Counted from the first letter of the stretch, positions 10,816 through 22,400 are shown. The stretch: 64,000 nucleotides of DNA from Clostridiaceae bacterium (GCA_024635995.1 JAGXHW010000006.1:120063-184062), one strand, 5' to 3'. Program-made: numbers and translations. Notes: generated by a model from the letters alone, not told the origin.

Positions 10816-12351
10816 TCAGCTCCTTTTAAAATGATGAAGCGTTCTAAACTGCAATGCTTCTGCCAAATGGTGTGTTTCAATCATTTCGCTTGAATCCAGA
10901 TCTGCGATAGTTCTGGCTACTTTTAATATTCGGTGATATCCCCTTGCACTGAGTTTCATTTTTACGAAAGCTTCTTTCATGATGATTTCCGCTTCCTTAT
11001 CCAACAAACAGTACTTTTGAATACTGGCTGGTTTGATTTCGGCATTTGTTTTGATTGAAGTCCCACTATAGCGTGATTGTTGGATTTTTCTTGCTTTAGA
11101 TACGTTTGCCTTAACCTGCTCAGTATTATCACTTCTACGTTTAGCAGTCAAGTCTTCATATTCGACACGTCTGGACTCTACATACAAATCCATTCTGTCC
11201 AATAATGGTCCTGATATGCGGTTAACATAGCGTTGAACCTGGTAAGGAGCGCACTGGCAAGTATGTCCACTGTCTTCGAATCCATGATATCCACAGGGAC
11301 ATGGATTCAATGCTGCTACAAGCATAAATTCACTGGGAAATGAAAATGAACCTGCTGATCGGGATATGGTCACTTCACCATCTTCCAGTGGTTGTCTCAA
11401 TATTTCCAATGATTTTTTATCAAATTCCGGCAGTTCATCAAGGAATAAAACACCGCGATGACTTAATGATATCTCGCCAGGGCGCGGAAGCCTTCCACCC
11501 CCAGTGAGTGCCACTGAAGAAGTCGTGTGATGAGGAGCTCTAAATGGCCTCTGCTGAAAAAATGATTTAGTTGGTTTCAGCAGCCCAGCTGCACTATAGA
11601 TAGAAGCTACTTCCATCGCTTCTTCAAAACTCATCTCCGGTAAAATAGAAGGCAATCTCCTTGCTGCCATTGTTTTTCCGGAACCCGGAGGGCCTATCAT
11701 TAGTAGATTGTGTCCTCCTGCTGCAGCAATTTCCAGTGCTCTTTTCACATTTTCCTGTCCACTTAAATCATCAATATTTTCAGTGGTTTCAGATGGTGTA
11801 GCGTCTATCAGAGAAATGGAGTCTATCTCTTCAAATTCTATTTTAGCCTGAATCTGCTTAACCAGTGATTTCAGGTTGTCGGCAAAACAACAGGTCAAAC
11901 CTTGTAACATGCTTAGTTCGTATCGGTTTTCTGTTGGTATAATTACTTTGTTAAACCCCATTCTTTTTAATTCCATGATCATTGGTAAAACACCATTAAC
12001 TTTTAGAATAGATCCATCCAGAGAAAGTTCTCCAATAATAACTGTGTCTAACAATGCTTCTTTATCAATTTGATTTGTAGACATTAAAATGGCCAATGCG
12101 ATGGGAAGATCAAAATGAGTTCCTTCTTTTCTTGAATCAGCCGGTGCAAGGTTTATGGTCACTCTCTGCATTGGATATTCTAAACCGTTGTTTTCAATAG
12201 CTGCCCTTACCCGGTCTTTTGATTCTTTAATGGAAGCATCTGGTAATCCAACAATATTAACTGCTGGAAGACCATTTGATGTGTCAACTTCCACATCAAT
12301 TTTAAGCACCTGCAGCCCCAGCAGGCTGGCTGTTGTTGTTTTAGCAAGCAT
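10816..12351 (-). CDS. comM: YifB/ComM family Mg-chelatase-like AAA ATPase
   Basis: GQENVKRALEIAAAGGHNLLMIGPPGSGKT; RPFRAPHHTTS; NPCPCGY. Confidence 0.93.
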   Translation of the reverse strand: MLAKTTTASLLGLQVLKIDVEVDTSNGLPAVNIVGLPDASIKESKDRVRAAIENNGLEYPMQRVTINLAPADSRKEGTHFDLPIALAILMSTNQIDKEALLDTVIIGELSLDGSILKVNGVLPMIMELKRMGFNKVIIPTENRYELSMLQGLTCCFADNLKSLVKQIQAKIEFEEIDSISLIDATPSETTENIDDLSGQENVKRALEIAAAGGHNLLMIGPPGSGKTMAARRLPSILPEMSFEEAMEVASIYSAAGLLKPTKSFFQQRPFRAPHHTTSSVALTGGGRLPRPGEISLSHRGVLFLDELPEFDKKSLEILRQPLEDGEVTISRSAGSFSFPSEFMLVAALNPCPCGYHGFEDSGHTCQCAPYQVQRYVNRISGPLLDRMDLYVESRRVEYEDLTAKRRSDNTEQVKANVSKARKIQQSRYSGTSIKTNAEIKPASIQKYCLLDKEAEIIMKEAFVKMKLSARGYHRILKVARTIADLDSSEMIETHHLAEALQFRTLHHFKRS

Positions 12352-12386
12352 TCAATAACCTTCCTTCCTATGCTGTCATCTCTTCA

Positions 12387-12749
12387 TTAAAGGCTAAATG
12401 CGTTGTCGATATGTACTACATGCGTTGGTTGTCTATCATAGAATATTTCTATCACATCAAAACGAAAGAGTTTGTCTTTTATTTTATACCGTTGAATGTA
12501 TTGTTGTGCTGTTTTAATAATGACTCTCTGTTTTGCATATGTCACCGATTCTCTGGGCAAGCCATAACGCTGATCAGATCTGGTTTTAACTTCTACAAAA
12601 ATTAAGGTGCCATTCCTGGCCGCTATTATATCAATTTCTCCAAAACGACATCGGTAATTCCTGGTGATGATCTCATATCCATCATCAATTAAATAGGTTT
12701 CAGCAATATCTTCTCCGTGCTTTCCTGTTAGTTGGTTTTTATTTGTCAT
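12387..12749 (-). CDS. yraN: UPF0102 family protein YraN
   Basis: GKHGEDIAETYL...NYRCRFGEIDIIAARNGTLIFVEVKTRS. Confidence 0.9.
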   Translation of the reverse strand: MTNKNQLTGKHGEDIAETYLIDDGYEIITRNYRCRFGEIDIIAARNGTLIFVEVKTRSDQRYGLPRESVTYAKQRVIIKTAQQYIQRYKIKDKLFRFDVIEIFYDRQPTHVVHIDNAFSL

Positions 12750-13368
12750 CTTTGAGCTCCAGAATTTTTTTTAAAAAACTCATCCTATGCATGGGTGATG
12801 GTCCATGGACCAGCAGTGCTTCTCTGTGAGATTTTGTTCCATACCCTTTGTTTTGATCCAGCCCATATTCAGGATATTTCAGATGCCAATCAAGACACAT
12901 ATGGTCTCTCGTTACCTTGGCGATAATTGAAGCGGCTGCAATGCCATGCACATGATCTTCCCCGCGTATTACCGCTTCCTGGTTGTAGGGTAAATCGATG
13001 ATTTCAGCATCAATCAACATTGCCTCAGGTGTAAGCCTTGTTCCGTTATTGGTTGTTAACTTTTCCACAGCTATTTTCATTGCTAATTTTGAGGCATTTT
13101 TAATGTTAATCTGTTCAATCGTTTCAACAGGAATAATCCCAATTCCAATCGCTTCTGCTTTATCAATTATTTCATGATAGAGCAGTCTTCTTTTCTTTTC
13201 AGATAACTTCTTTGAATCTTTTACACCATCAATATACTGATATGGTTTTAGTATGACTGCTGCTGCAACAACAGGTCCAAATAGACAACCTCTACCAACT
13301 TCATCGCAGCATGCAATATATTTTATCCCACTGTCCCACAAGGTCTTTTCATAAACAAATGCATTCAT
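12739..13368 (-). CDS. rnhB: Ribonuclease HII
   Basis: CDEVGRGCLFGPVVAAAVIL; DSKKLSEKKR; AAASIIAKVTRD. Confidence 0.95.
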   Translation of the reverse strand: MNAFVYEKTLWDSGIKYIACCDEVGRGCLFGPVVAAAVILKPYQYIDGVKDSKKLSEKKRRLLYHEIIDKAEAIGIGIIPVETIEQINIKNASKLAMKIAVEKLTTNNGTRLTPEAMLIDAEIIDLPYNQEAVIRGEDHVHGIAAASIIAKVTRDHMCLDWHLKYPEYGLDQNKGYGTKSHREALLVHGPSPMHRMSFLKKILELKDDK

Positions 13369-13379
13369 TTTTTCACCTC

Positions 13380-14222
13380 TCATTCAGGACTTTCAAGTGA
13401 AATTCTGCCAATTTTGCCTCCGCGAAATTCATCCAGGAGAATGGTGGCCACTCTCAATAGATCTACTTCGCCGCCTTTTAAAATACATCCTCTTGTCTTG
13501 GCAATCCATTTCATATAATCCAAAGGATCAATCATGACATCTCCACCATATCTCTTATGAAGCTGTTCTGGATACAACGCCAGCAATTCTTTTACCAATT
13601 CATGTGCCAATTCTTCCTGGTCAATGATCTCATCTCTGATTGCGCCAGTTTGTGCCAGGTGAATTCCTGTGATTTCGTCTTCAAATTTTGGCCATAATAT
13701 ACCCGGTGTGTCTAACAGTTCAATTTGCGAATGAACTCTAATCCATTGTTTTCCCCTGGTAACACCAGGTTTATCACCTGTTTTTGCACTGCCTTTTCCA
13801 GCTAATTGATTAATAATTGTTGATTTTCCAACATTTGGAATGCCAACAACCATCACACGTGCCGGCCTGGATTTTCTTCCTCTGTTTATCAGTTGTTGGC
13901 TTTTTTCCTGAAATGCACGGGTTACTGCTTCCTGAATATACCTGGCTGTCCCGCCTGTGATCGCATTTGTAACAATCACGTGCATGCCCTGGTTTTCAAA
14001 ATGGCTTTTCCATTCCATTGTTACTTTTTCATCTGCTAAATCTGACTTATTTAAAACGATTACTCTCTTTTTATCCTTAAAAAGATCCAAAAACTTTGGA
14101 TTTCTGCTGCTTTTAGGGATTCTAGCATCAACCAACTCTAATACAACATCAATTAACTTGAGTTGTTCTTTTAACAGCGCTTCAGTCTTTTTCATATGAC
14201 CAGGATACCAGTTTATTATCAT
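13380..14222 (-). CDS. rbgA: Ribosome biogenesis GTPase YlqF/RbgA
   Basis: INWYPGHMKKTEALL; circularly permuted GTPase motifs NKSDLA, GIPNVGKSTIIN, DTPGILWPK. Confidence 0.95.
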   Translation of the reverse strand: MIINWYPGHMKKTEALLKEQLKLIDVVLELVDARIPKSSRNPKFLDLFKDKKRVIVLNKSDLADEKVTMEWKSHFENQGMHVIVTNAITGGTARYIQEAVTRAFQEKSQQLINRGRKSRPARVMVVGIPNVGKSTIINQLAGKGSAKTGDKPGVTRGKQWIRVHSQIELLDTPGILWPKFEDEITGIHLAQTGAIRDEIIDQEELAHELVKELLALYPEQLHKRYGGDVMIDPLDYMKWIAKTRGCILKGGEVDLLRVATILLDEFRGGKIGRISLESPE

Positions 14223-14244
14223 GTGCTTCTTTCACCCCTATAAT

Positions 14245-14270
14245 GAAAGGGACTACAATGAGTCCCTTTC
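14245..14270 (-). terminator. rplS terminator hairpin
   Basis: GAAAGGGACT-N6-AGTCCCTTTC directly after rplS. Confidence 0.6.
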
Positions 14271-14272
14271 TG

Positions 14273-14617
14273 TTACCGTTTTTCTTTAATTTTAAACGCT
14301 GCTTTACCAATTCGATCACGAATATAATGTAGCTTCGCTCTTCTGACTTTACCACGTTTAACAACTTGAATTTTGTCAATTTTAGGTGAATGTACGGGGA
14401 ATGTTCTTTCAACTCCAACACCTGAAGCGATTCTTCTAACTGTGAAAGTTTCACGAATTCCTCCGCCTTGTCTTTTAATGACAATGCCTTCAAATACCTG
14501 AATACGCTCACGTGTACCCTCTTTAACCTTTACATGCACTTTAACAGTATCACCTGTATTGAATGCAATTAGGTCCTTATTCATGTTTTCCTGTTCTAAA
14601 GTACGAATTAAGTCCAT
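14273..14617 (-). CDS. rplS: 50S ribosomal protein L19
   Basis: [54 protein letters not shown]. Confidence 0.97.
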   Translation of the reverse strand: MDLIRTLEQENMNKDLIAFNTGDTVKVHVKVKEGTRERIQVFEGIVIKRQGGGIRETFTVRRIASGVGVERTFPVHSPKIDKIQVVKRGKVRRAKLHYIRDRIGKAAFKIKEKR

Positions 14618-14638
14618 GTTTGTCCCTCCTTCCTCAAT

Positions 14639-14675
14639 AACGTTCATATGCAACCTCTTTTCATAGAGGAACGTT
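14639..14675 (-). ncRNA. Candidate L19 (rplS) mRNA leader structure
   Basis: Minus strand AACGTT-CCTCT-ATGAAA-AGAGG-TTGCATATG-AACGTT nested stems between promoter and rplS SD. Confidence 0.45.
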
Positions 14676-14689
14676 CGTCATTTCGAGTC

Positions 14690-14718
14690 ATTATACCATG
14701 CTATTACGCAAGGTACAA
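14690..14718 (-). promoter_or_regulatory. Sigma-A-type promoter for rplS
   Basis: TTGTAC-17 bp-TATAAT on the minus strand. Confidence 0.7.
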
Positions 14719-14722
14719 TCCA

Positions 14723-15466
14723 TCATTCTTTCGTATTAAACTGATTGATTAATTCCACATCTTTACTTGTAAGTCGATCAGGTTTAATGATATCTGGTCG
14801 CTTCAAACAAGTTTCCTGTACTGCTTTATGACGGCGCCATTCTTGAATTTTTTTGTGATGACCAGACAAGAGAACCTCTGGTACTTTCAAGCCTCTAAAA
14901 TCTGCAGGTCTTGTGTAGTGGGGGTACTCAAGCAGTCCGTCAAATAAAGATTCTTCCTGAAAACTGATGTTTTCCCTGAGTACGCCTGGTATCATTCTGC
15001 TGATAGCGTCTACCATGACCGCCGCCGGAAGTTCTCCACCTGTCAAAACATAATCACCAATGGAAATCTCATCAGTCACCAATTCGTCGATCACTCGCTG
15101 GTCTACACCTTCATAATGCCCACATAAGAAGATTAAGGATTCTTCTTTTGCAAGTTCTATGGCTAATTCCTGGCTAAATAGGCGCCCTTTCGGTGTGCAG
15201 TAAATGGTGCGAACCTCACTTTTCACGAGGTCAGTATTTTGCAAAACATACTCGTGCGCATCAAAGATTGGTTGAGGTGTCATTACCATTCCACAGCCTC
15301 CACCATAGGGATAATCATCAACACTGCCATGTTTATTCTCTGCAAAATCTCTTATTTGATGACAATGGATATTAACCAATTCTTTCTCTCGTGCTCTTTT
15401 TACAATACTAAAACTAAATATTTGTTCCATCATTTCTGGAAAAAGAGTTAAAACCTCAATGTTCAT
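14723..15466 (-). CDS. trmD: tRNA (guanine-N1)-methyltransferase
   Basis: MNIEVLTLFPEMM; PYGGGCGMVMTPQP; GHYEGVDQRV; SIGDYVLTGGELPA. Confidence 0.97.
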   Translation of the reverse strand: MNIEVLTLFPEMMEQIFSFSIVKRAREKELVNIHCHQIRDFAENKHGSVDDYPYGGGCGMVMTPQPIFDAHEYVLQNTDLVKSEVRTIYCTPKGRLFSQELAIELAKEESLIFLCGHYEGVDQRVIDELVTDEISIGDYVLTGGELPAAVMVDAISRMIPGVLRENISFQEESLFDGLLEYPHYTRPADFRGLKVPEVLLSGHHKKIQEWRRHKAVQETCLKRPDIIKPDRLTSKDVELINQFNTKE

Positions 15467-15966
15467 GTCAACAACCCTTCAATTGGTTCAACGAGAACTT
15501 TACCTTCTTCCAGCGATATATCCTTAATAAATGCTTTTACAGCCGGAATCATCCATTCTTTTTTTTCATCAATGGATTTAACCACATAAATATCATGTGC
15601 TCCCGTTGGTATTACCTGGGTCAATGTTCCAATCAGCTCACCATTCATGAGATGTACCTGAAGACCAATCAAATCTGAAACGTAATATTGGTCGTCTTCA
15701 AGCGCTTGTCGTTGATCTTCATCTGTTAAGAGATATTTTCCTTTCAATGGTTCAACTTTTTCAATGGTGTCAAGCCCTTCCAATTCAAGAATCACATCTT
15801 TAGGCCTTATTTTAACATCCTTGATAAGCCACTTCTTATCCTGGCCTTCAATGTAGACCCATTCCAGGTTTTTGAACCTGTCCAAACGGTCTGTCATTGG
15901 AAGTACTTTTATTCCACCACGAAGACCATGTGTTGTAGTTATAACGCCAACTTTTAAATATTTCAT
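15463..15966 (-). CDS. rimM: 16S rRNA processing protein RimM
   Basis: VGVITTTHGLRGGIKVLPMTD...EWMIPAVKAFIKDI; 4-bp overlap with trmD. Confidence 0.95.
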   Translation of the reverse strand: MKYLKVGVITTTHGLRGGIKVLPMTDRLDRFKNLEWVYIEGQDKKWLIKDVKIRPKDVILELEGLDTIEKVEPLKGKYLLTDEDQRQALEDDQYYVSDLIGLQVHLMNGELIGTLTQVIPTGAHDIYVVKSIDEKKEWMIPAVKAFIKDISLEEGKVLVEPIEGLLT

Positions 15967-16022
15967 CTTTCAACCTCCACCGGTTCCATACGCGGTGAGA
16001 ATCAATGTAGTTATAAAATTAA

Positions 16023-16250
16023 CTACAAAATTTCTACAATTACTTTTTTACTTTCTTTTGTTGCCGCTGCTTTTACTACGGTGCGAATCGCTTTGGCAAT
16101 CCGGCCTTGTTTTCCAATGACCTTACCCATATCTTCAGGTGCCACGCGTAATTCAATCGTGATGGTCGAACTTCCTTCCACCTCATTGACATGAACCTGA
16201 TCCGGATTGTCTACCAGGGCTTTCGCAATTAACTCCACCAAATAGCCCAT
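16023..16250 (-). CDS. khpA: KH-domain RNA-binding protein (KhpA/YlqC)
   Basis: [33 protein letters not shown] motif. Confidence 0.93.
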   Translation of the reverse strand: MGYLVELIAKALVDNPDQVHVNEVEGSSTITIELRVAPEDMGKVIGKQGRIAKAIRTVVKAAATKESKKVIVEIL

Positions 16251-16282
16251 GTTTCGTTCCTCCCTTATTCACCAGGTACAGT

Positions 16283-16528
16283 TTACTCCACGATTCCATT
16301 GTTTTTCAATAGAATTCGAACAGTTTCCGTTGGTTTAGCACCGTTTGATAACCATTTTTGTGCTTTCTCCTGATCAATTTTAACTTCTTTGGGTTCTGAA
16401 ACAGGATTGTAAAAGCCAATTTCTTCAATAAATCGTCCATCCCGAGGCGCGCGACTATCTGCAACAACAATTCGGTAGAAAGGACGTTTCTTTGCTCCCA
16501 TTCTTTTAAGTCTTATTTTAACAGCCAT
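16283..16528 (-). CDS. rpsP: 30S ribosomal protein S16
   Basis: [42 protein letters not shown]. Confidence 0.98.
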   Translation of the reverse strand: MAVKIRLKRMGAKKRPFYRIVVADSRAPRDGRFIEEIGFYNPVSEPKEVKIDQEKAQKWLSNGAKPTETVRILLKNNGIVE

Positions 16529-16580
16529 ACTTTTCACCTCCTTCTCATGTTATACCAATACAATAACTACTATTATCAGC

Positions 16581-17927
16581 TTACATTCCGGGAAATGGCA
16601 GTTTGAATTTATTTCCTTTTTTCATGCCTTTTTCCATGTCCATAAACTGTTTCATCATTTTTCGGGTTTGTTCAAACTGTTTCAATAATTTATTTACCTG
16701 TTGGATGCTTGTTCCGCTGCCAATTGCAATGCGCTTTCTTCTGCTTCCGTTGATAATACCAGGATTAATTCGTTCAGCTTTTGTCATAGACTGAATGATT
16801 GCTTCAATGTATACCAGCTCACGGTCGTCCACATCAATGTTCTTAAGTTGCTTTCCTCCCATGCCAGGTATCATTTGAAGTATTTGACTCATCGATCCCA
16901 TGTTTTTCATTTGCTGAAGTTGGTCCAGGAAATCATCAAAGGTAAACTGCTGTGTACGCATTCTTTTTTCCAATTCCTGGGCTTTATTCATGTCTATGTT
17001 CGATTGGGCTTTTTCAATCAGACTCAGCATATCTCCCATGCCTAAAATGCGTGATGCCATTCTTTCGGGATAAAAAGGTTCAAATTCATCGACTTTTTCG
17101 CCTAAACCAACAAACTTTATCGGTTTTTGTGTCACTGCCCTTACAGATAAAGCTGCTCCACCCCTTGTATCACCATCAAGTTTTGTTAGGATGACGCCGT
17201 CAATACCGATTTTTTCATGAAATTGTTCTGCTACATTTACAGCATCCTGACCTGTCATTGCATCAACCACCAGTAAGATTTCCTGTGGTTTGACCGCAGA
17301 TTTGATTTCCAACAACTCATTCATCAGCGTGTCATCGATGTGTAATCTTCCTGCAGTATCAATGATCACTGTATCGAGCCCTTGTCGTAAGGCTTGTTCA
17401 ATTCCGGCTTTAGCGATATTCACTGGACTCACTGCATCACCCATTGAGAAAACCGGTGTGTCAATTTTACTTCCTACGGTCTGTAGCTGCTCAATTGCAG
17501 CAGGTCGATAGACATCACAGGCGACCAACAATGGATTTTTCTGTTGCTTTTTCAATATTTTTGCCAGTTTTCCGCAAGTAGTTGTTTTACCGGATCCCTG
17601 TAAACCCACCATCATGTATACCGTTGGCGGTTTTGAAGCAAATGTCAACTTGCTCTGTCCACTACCCATCAATGCTGTTAATTCTTCATTAACAATCTTT
17701 ATAACGTGCTGGCCTGGCGTTAAGGATTCCATTACTTCTGAACCAATGGCTCTATCAGTCACCCGGTTAATAAAGTCTTTGACCACTTTAAAATTGACGT
17801 CAGCTTCAAGCAAGGCAAGCTTAACTTCTCTCATTGCTTCTTTGACATCTTTTTCAGTTAATTTGCCTTTTCCTTTTAACTTTTGTAATGTGTTTTGCAG
17901 TTTTTCGGAAAGACCTTCAAAGATCAT
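16581..17927 (-). CDS. ffh: Signal recognition particle protein Ffh
   Basis: MIFEGLSEKLQ; MVGLQGSGKTTTCGKLA; C-terminal M domain ending in KFKLPFPGM. Confidence 0.98.
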   Translation of the reverse strand: MIFEGLSEKLQNTLQKLKGKGKLTEKDVKEAMREVKLALLEADVNFKVVKDFINRVTDRAIGSEVMESLTPGQHVIKIVNEELTALMGSGQSKLTFASKPPTVYMMVGLQGSGKTTTCGKLAKILKKQQKNPLLVACDVYRPAAIEQLQTVGSKIDTPVFSMGDAVSPVNIAKAGIEQALRQGLDTVIIDTAGRLHIDDTLMNELLEIKSAVKPQEILLVVDAMTGQDAVNVAEQFHEKIGIDGVILTKLDGDTRGGAALSVRAVTQKPIKFVGLGEKVDEFEPFYPERMASRILGMGDMLSLIEKAQSNIDMNKAQELEKRMRTQQFTFDDFLDQLQQMKNMGSMSQILQMIPGMGGKQLKNIDVDDRELVYIEAIIQSMTKAERINPGIINGSRRKRIAIGSGTSIQQVNKLLKQFEQTRKMMKQFMDMEKGMKKGNKFKLPFPGM

Positions 17928-17940
17928 TGTACACATCCCC

Positions 17941-18318
17941 TTAAGAGGTGCTAATTAGATATAGTTGTTCCAGTGAATCTTTTAGTTGCTTCAGTTGCCA
18001 GAGTGAATCCTCTGCATTCGGATTCCCACCTAATTGAGATTCAATAATGGCTATGTTTTTTTTCATTCCTTGGATTACTTTATTCTGTCTTTGAAATGTT
18101 TCCAACAACCCAATTTTTTCTTCGTATTGTTGTAACAGATGGGCCGTTCTCTTTAGATGATCATAAACACCCTGCCTGGATATGTTCATTTCCTCAGCAA
18201 TTTCAACCAGTGTAAAGTCCTGATTATAATAAAGGTCCATCATCTCCCGTTGTTTATCTGTCAAAAGCGTCTGATAACAGTCAAACAAAAGAATGTAATT
18301 TGTATTTTTATCCATCAT
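17941..18318 (-). CDS. ylxM: YlxM/p13-like DNA-binding protein of the SRP operon
   Basis: LLTDKQREMMDLYYNQDFTLVEIAEEMNISRQGVYDHLKR; located between ffh and ftsY. Confidence 0.9.
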   Translation of the reverse strand: MMDKNTNYILLFDCYQTLLTDKQREMMDLYYNQDFTLVEIAEEMNISRQGVYDHLKRTAHLLQQYEEKIGLLETFQRQNKVIQGMKKNIAIIESQLGGNPNAEDSLWQLKQLKDSLEQLYLISTS

Positions 18319-18430
18319 GATCATCACCACTGTAAAGGTTATTTGCTTTACGGGTACATGGGTATTCTAATTGATATGTTGGGCAATGTCAAGCATATTT
18401 GCTTTACTTTTTTTTACAATTATACTGACA

Positions 18431-19363
18431 TTAATCGCCTAGCAAAGCATTGGTGAATTCTATTGCATTAAAGGGTTGCAAATCGTCCATCTGTTCACCA
18501 ACACCTATCATCTTTACAGGAATTCCCATGCTTTTAACAATAGCCAGAATAATTCCACCCTTGGCTGTGCCATCCAATTTAGTTAAAACAATCCCTGTGA
18601 TCCCTGCCACTTCTCCAAACACTTTTGCTTGTTGTAATGCATTTTGACCGGTTGTTGCATCCAGCACCAACAAAATTTCTTTACTCGCTTCCGGATACTC
18701 ACGATCAACTACCTTGAAGATTTTCCCCAGCTCATTCATCAAGTTTTTTTTGTTATGAAGCCGTCCTGCAGTATCACATATCAGTATATCTGTATTCCTG
18801 GCTTTTGCTGCATGTATAGCGTCATAAATAACAGCTGCAGGATCTGCTCCTTCCTGATGTCGAATAACTGGCACGTTACTTCTATTTCCCCATACTTCCA
18901 ACTGGTCTATCGCTCCTGCTCTAAATGTATCACCAGCTGCCAACAATACTTTGGTACCCCTTTTAACAAAATGGTGGGCTAACTTACCGATCGTGGTTGT
19001 CTTTCCAACACCATTTACACCCACAACCAGTATAACAGAAGGTGTCTCCTCAATATATATGTTTCGGTCACCAACGCTTAAAGCATCCGCAATCAACTCT
19101 TTTAGCAGCGTTTTGACAATGTGCGGATCATCAGTCTTTCGCTCCCGGACTTTCGTTTTTAAGGAGTCAAGTAATTCCATTGTCATATCAAACCCAACAT
19201 CTGCAGTTATAAGTATTTCCTCAAGTTCATCATAAAAATCGTCATCAAGAATGTCGTACCCATTAACTAGTGAATCGATTCGATCCGAAAAACCTTTCGT
19301 TGTTTTACTCAATCCTTGTTTCAGTTTATTAAAAAAACTTGTAGGTTGTTGTTCATTCATCAA
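18431..19363 (-). CDS. ftsY: SRP receptor FtsY
   Basis: VVGVNGVGKTTTIGKLA; LICDTAGRLHNKKNLMNEL; LTKLDGTAKGG. Confidence 0.97.
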   Translation of the reverse strand: MMNEQQPTSFFNKLKQGLSKTTKGFSDRIDSLVNGYDILDDDFYDELEEILITADVGFDMTMELLDSLKTKVRERKTDDPHIVKTLLKELIADALSVGDRNIYIEETPSVILVVGVNGVGKTTTIGKLAHHFVKRGTKVLLAAGDTFRAGAIDQLEVWGNRSNVPVIRHQEGADPAAVIYDAIHAAKARNTDILICDTAGRLHNKKNLMNELGKIFKVVDREYPEASKEILLVLDATTGQNALQQAKVFGEVAGITGIVLTKLDGTAKGGIILAIVKSMGIPVKMIGVGEQMDDLQPFNAIEFTNALLGD

Positions 19364-19402
19364 TAGGCCCCCTGCATCGTATAGTTTAACTTGAGTATAA
19401 AA

Positions 19403-22400
19403 TTATCCTGCAATCATATTTTGATCAATTTCCTGGAGTTTTAACGTCAGTAATTTAGAAATACCTTTTTCCTGCATTGTAATACCATATAAAGTATCTG
19501 CTCTTTCCATGGTCTGTTTTTTATGTGTGACAACAATAAATTGTATCCCTTCGGATAAACTGATCAGGTAATCTGCAAACCTACTAACGTTGGCGTCATC
19601 CAAAGCAGCTTCAATCTCATCGAGTACGCAAAAAGGAGAAGGCTTAACCAGTAGTATTCCAAATAATAATGAGATGGCTGTCAATGCCTTTTCCCCGCCT
19701 GATAACAATGATAAATGTTGCGATTTTTTCCCAGGAGGCTGTGCAATAATGTCAATCCCTGTGGAAAGAAGATCATTCGGATTTTGTAAAATTAGTTGTG
19801 TTGATCCACCATGAAACAATCGTTGAAACACCTCGTTAAATTTGTCTTGAATTTTATGAAACTGCTCTTCAAACTGTCTCTTCATATGGTCTTCAAGGTC
19901 AGAAATTATATTTATCAGCGACTCTTTTGAATCAAGTAAATCCTTTTGCTGTTGCAACAAAAATTCATAACGATCCTGTACCCGCTTAAACTCTTCCAAT
20001 GCACCAATGTGCACATCACCCAGTGCATCCATTTCAGATTTCAATCTGGTTAAATCAGACATTTTCACATTGTTCATGTGATTATTTTTAAGCCAAATGC
20101 GGGCTTGGGTAAGATTAAAAGCATGTTGTTCTCTTAATTTGTCCAGAAGTTGTTGCACTTGCCATTCAATCTTTGAGACTTTAATCTCATATTGATGGAT
20201 GGTTTCTTTGGTTTCTTCATTCCTTTTAGCAACGTTGTCACGATCTGTCATGTGGTGTTTTAATGCTTGTTGGCATGTTTGAATTAACTGTTTGATTTTG
20301 TCATGATTTTGGGTTGCATTATTTATTTCCAATTCAATCGTTTTCTCTTTCTTTTTGTCATCCTCAATGCATTTTAAGACATGCTCTTTTTTAGAAAGAA
20401 CAACACGGGTTTCTTCATCGATTGTTCTGACTCTATCAATCACACTGTCATGGAGTTGTTCTACCAGTGATATTTCACTTAAAATGGCCTTTTCTTTTTC
20501 TGTCATCTCTGCCATTTCAATTTGATGAGTGTTTAACCTTTTTGTCAGATCTGAAATTTCATTTTTTATGACTTGTTGCTCATTTAACTCCAAATCCATA
20601 TTTCGTTGCACATTTATTAAGGTTTCTTCTTTTTCTTTAAGGCTGTTTTCAAGTTTTCCAATATCATCAGACAATTGCTTAAGATGATCGCTTAATTGAT
20701 CTTTTTCATCCTGTAGTAACTGAAAGCGATACTCTTTTTCTGACATCTGGTTTTTTAAATTTAAGCACGTACTTTCCAGACGCACATTCTGTTCCTGAAG
20801 GTTGGTTAATAATCTCTTTTTCTCCTGCAGCAATTGATTGCTTTCTTTACGTTTAGTATCCAGTTCCAGTTTTATCTTCTCTTTATCTTTCTTTTTTGCT
20901 GCCAATTCGTGAATCTCTTTTCCCAATTCTTCAATTTCACGTTTGCGAACCAGCAACCCTTCCGGTAATTTGGTAGAAGTACCGCCTGTCATCGATCCAC
21001 CAGGCTGAAGTAGTTCCCCTTCCACCGTTGTTATTTTAATCTGGTGATTAAAGTCTCGTGCAATGCTAATAGCTGTTTCCAGATCATCCGCAACAATCAC
21101 CCGTCCCAAAAGGCTTTCAAATATACTTTGATATGGACTGGGAAAGCTAATTAAATCAATCGCACAGGATGCTGTAGGATACTTCTCCAGGATTCTCAAT
21201 TCATTGTGCCTTAGCATTCTGCCTTTTATGATCGTAAGGGGAAGAATTGTTACCCGTCCCAAATGCTGATGTTTAAGGTATTCGATTATTCTTTTAGCCT
21301 GTTGTTCATCATCTGTGACCAGGTGTTGCAACGCTGCCCCCAGAGCAGTTTCTACCGCGATTTCATAACCATTGGGAACGCGTATTAAATCTGCCACCAC
21401 ACCATGAAAACCCGATGCCAGTTCACTGTTTTGTTGAACAGCTCGCAACACATTTTTAACACCTCTTTGAAATCCTTCGAAAGATTTTTCCATATTGACC
21501 AACATGTTTTTTCGGTGAACAGCCTGGTCGTGATCTTTACTTATCTGGTATAAATCCAGTTCTACTGCACTCAGGTGTTCTTGCACACTGGAAATTGTGG
21601 TTTCATCTGACTCAATATCTCTTACCAACGACTTTACCTGAGAGCCAACCTTCAGTGCTTCTTTCATTTCTGAATCATACTGATTAGACACATGGGCAAG
21701 ATCTTCATTGAGTCGTGTCATTTCATTATTAAGTTGACGGTTTCTTTCCTCTGCCGATTCGCTCATAGCCCAAAGTCTCTCTCTCTTGGCTTTAAACCCT
21801 GAGATTTCATTCAGCGTTTCAACAATACCTGCCTTATTATTCTCCAATTGCTGTTGCCTTTCATCCAACCGCAGTGTTGTTGTATGAATATTATTATTCA
21901 ATTGCTGTAACATGTGGTTCATTTCATCCAACTGGGCTTTTTGATTCTCATGTTTTCGGGAAAGTTCAGCAAGTTTTATAGCTTCTTTCTCTTGGTCATG
22001 CTCTGCTTCTGTATGATTTAGTGTGAGGCGTTCCTTTTGTTCAATAAGATGTTCTAATTTCTGGCAGTTCAATAAATAGACTGTTCTTTGTTCTTCCTGG
22101 GACTTTTTTATTCCTTGGATCTTATTAACCAACACTTCTTGTTCAGCTAAAAAACCTTCGACGTCTGATTCAATTTTGTGCTTCTCGGACTCCAATTTAT
22201 TTAATTCGACGAGAATCAGCTCTATTGTCTCACGAAGATTTATTTGTTCATCCTCCAAAACAGATCGTTGAGACGTGTACTTATCATAATCCTTTATAAG
22301 GCAATCCACCTCAAGAAAAGTCACTTTTTCTCGTAGGTTTAAATATCTTTCTGCTTTTTCTGCCTGGATACGAAGAGGGTCAATCTGTCCCTTCAATTCC

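Noticed and set aside
14182-14511. 109-aa minus ORF overlapping rplS
   Set aside because: Different frame across L19 and rbgA; no family resemblance.
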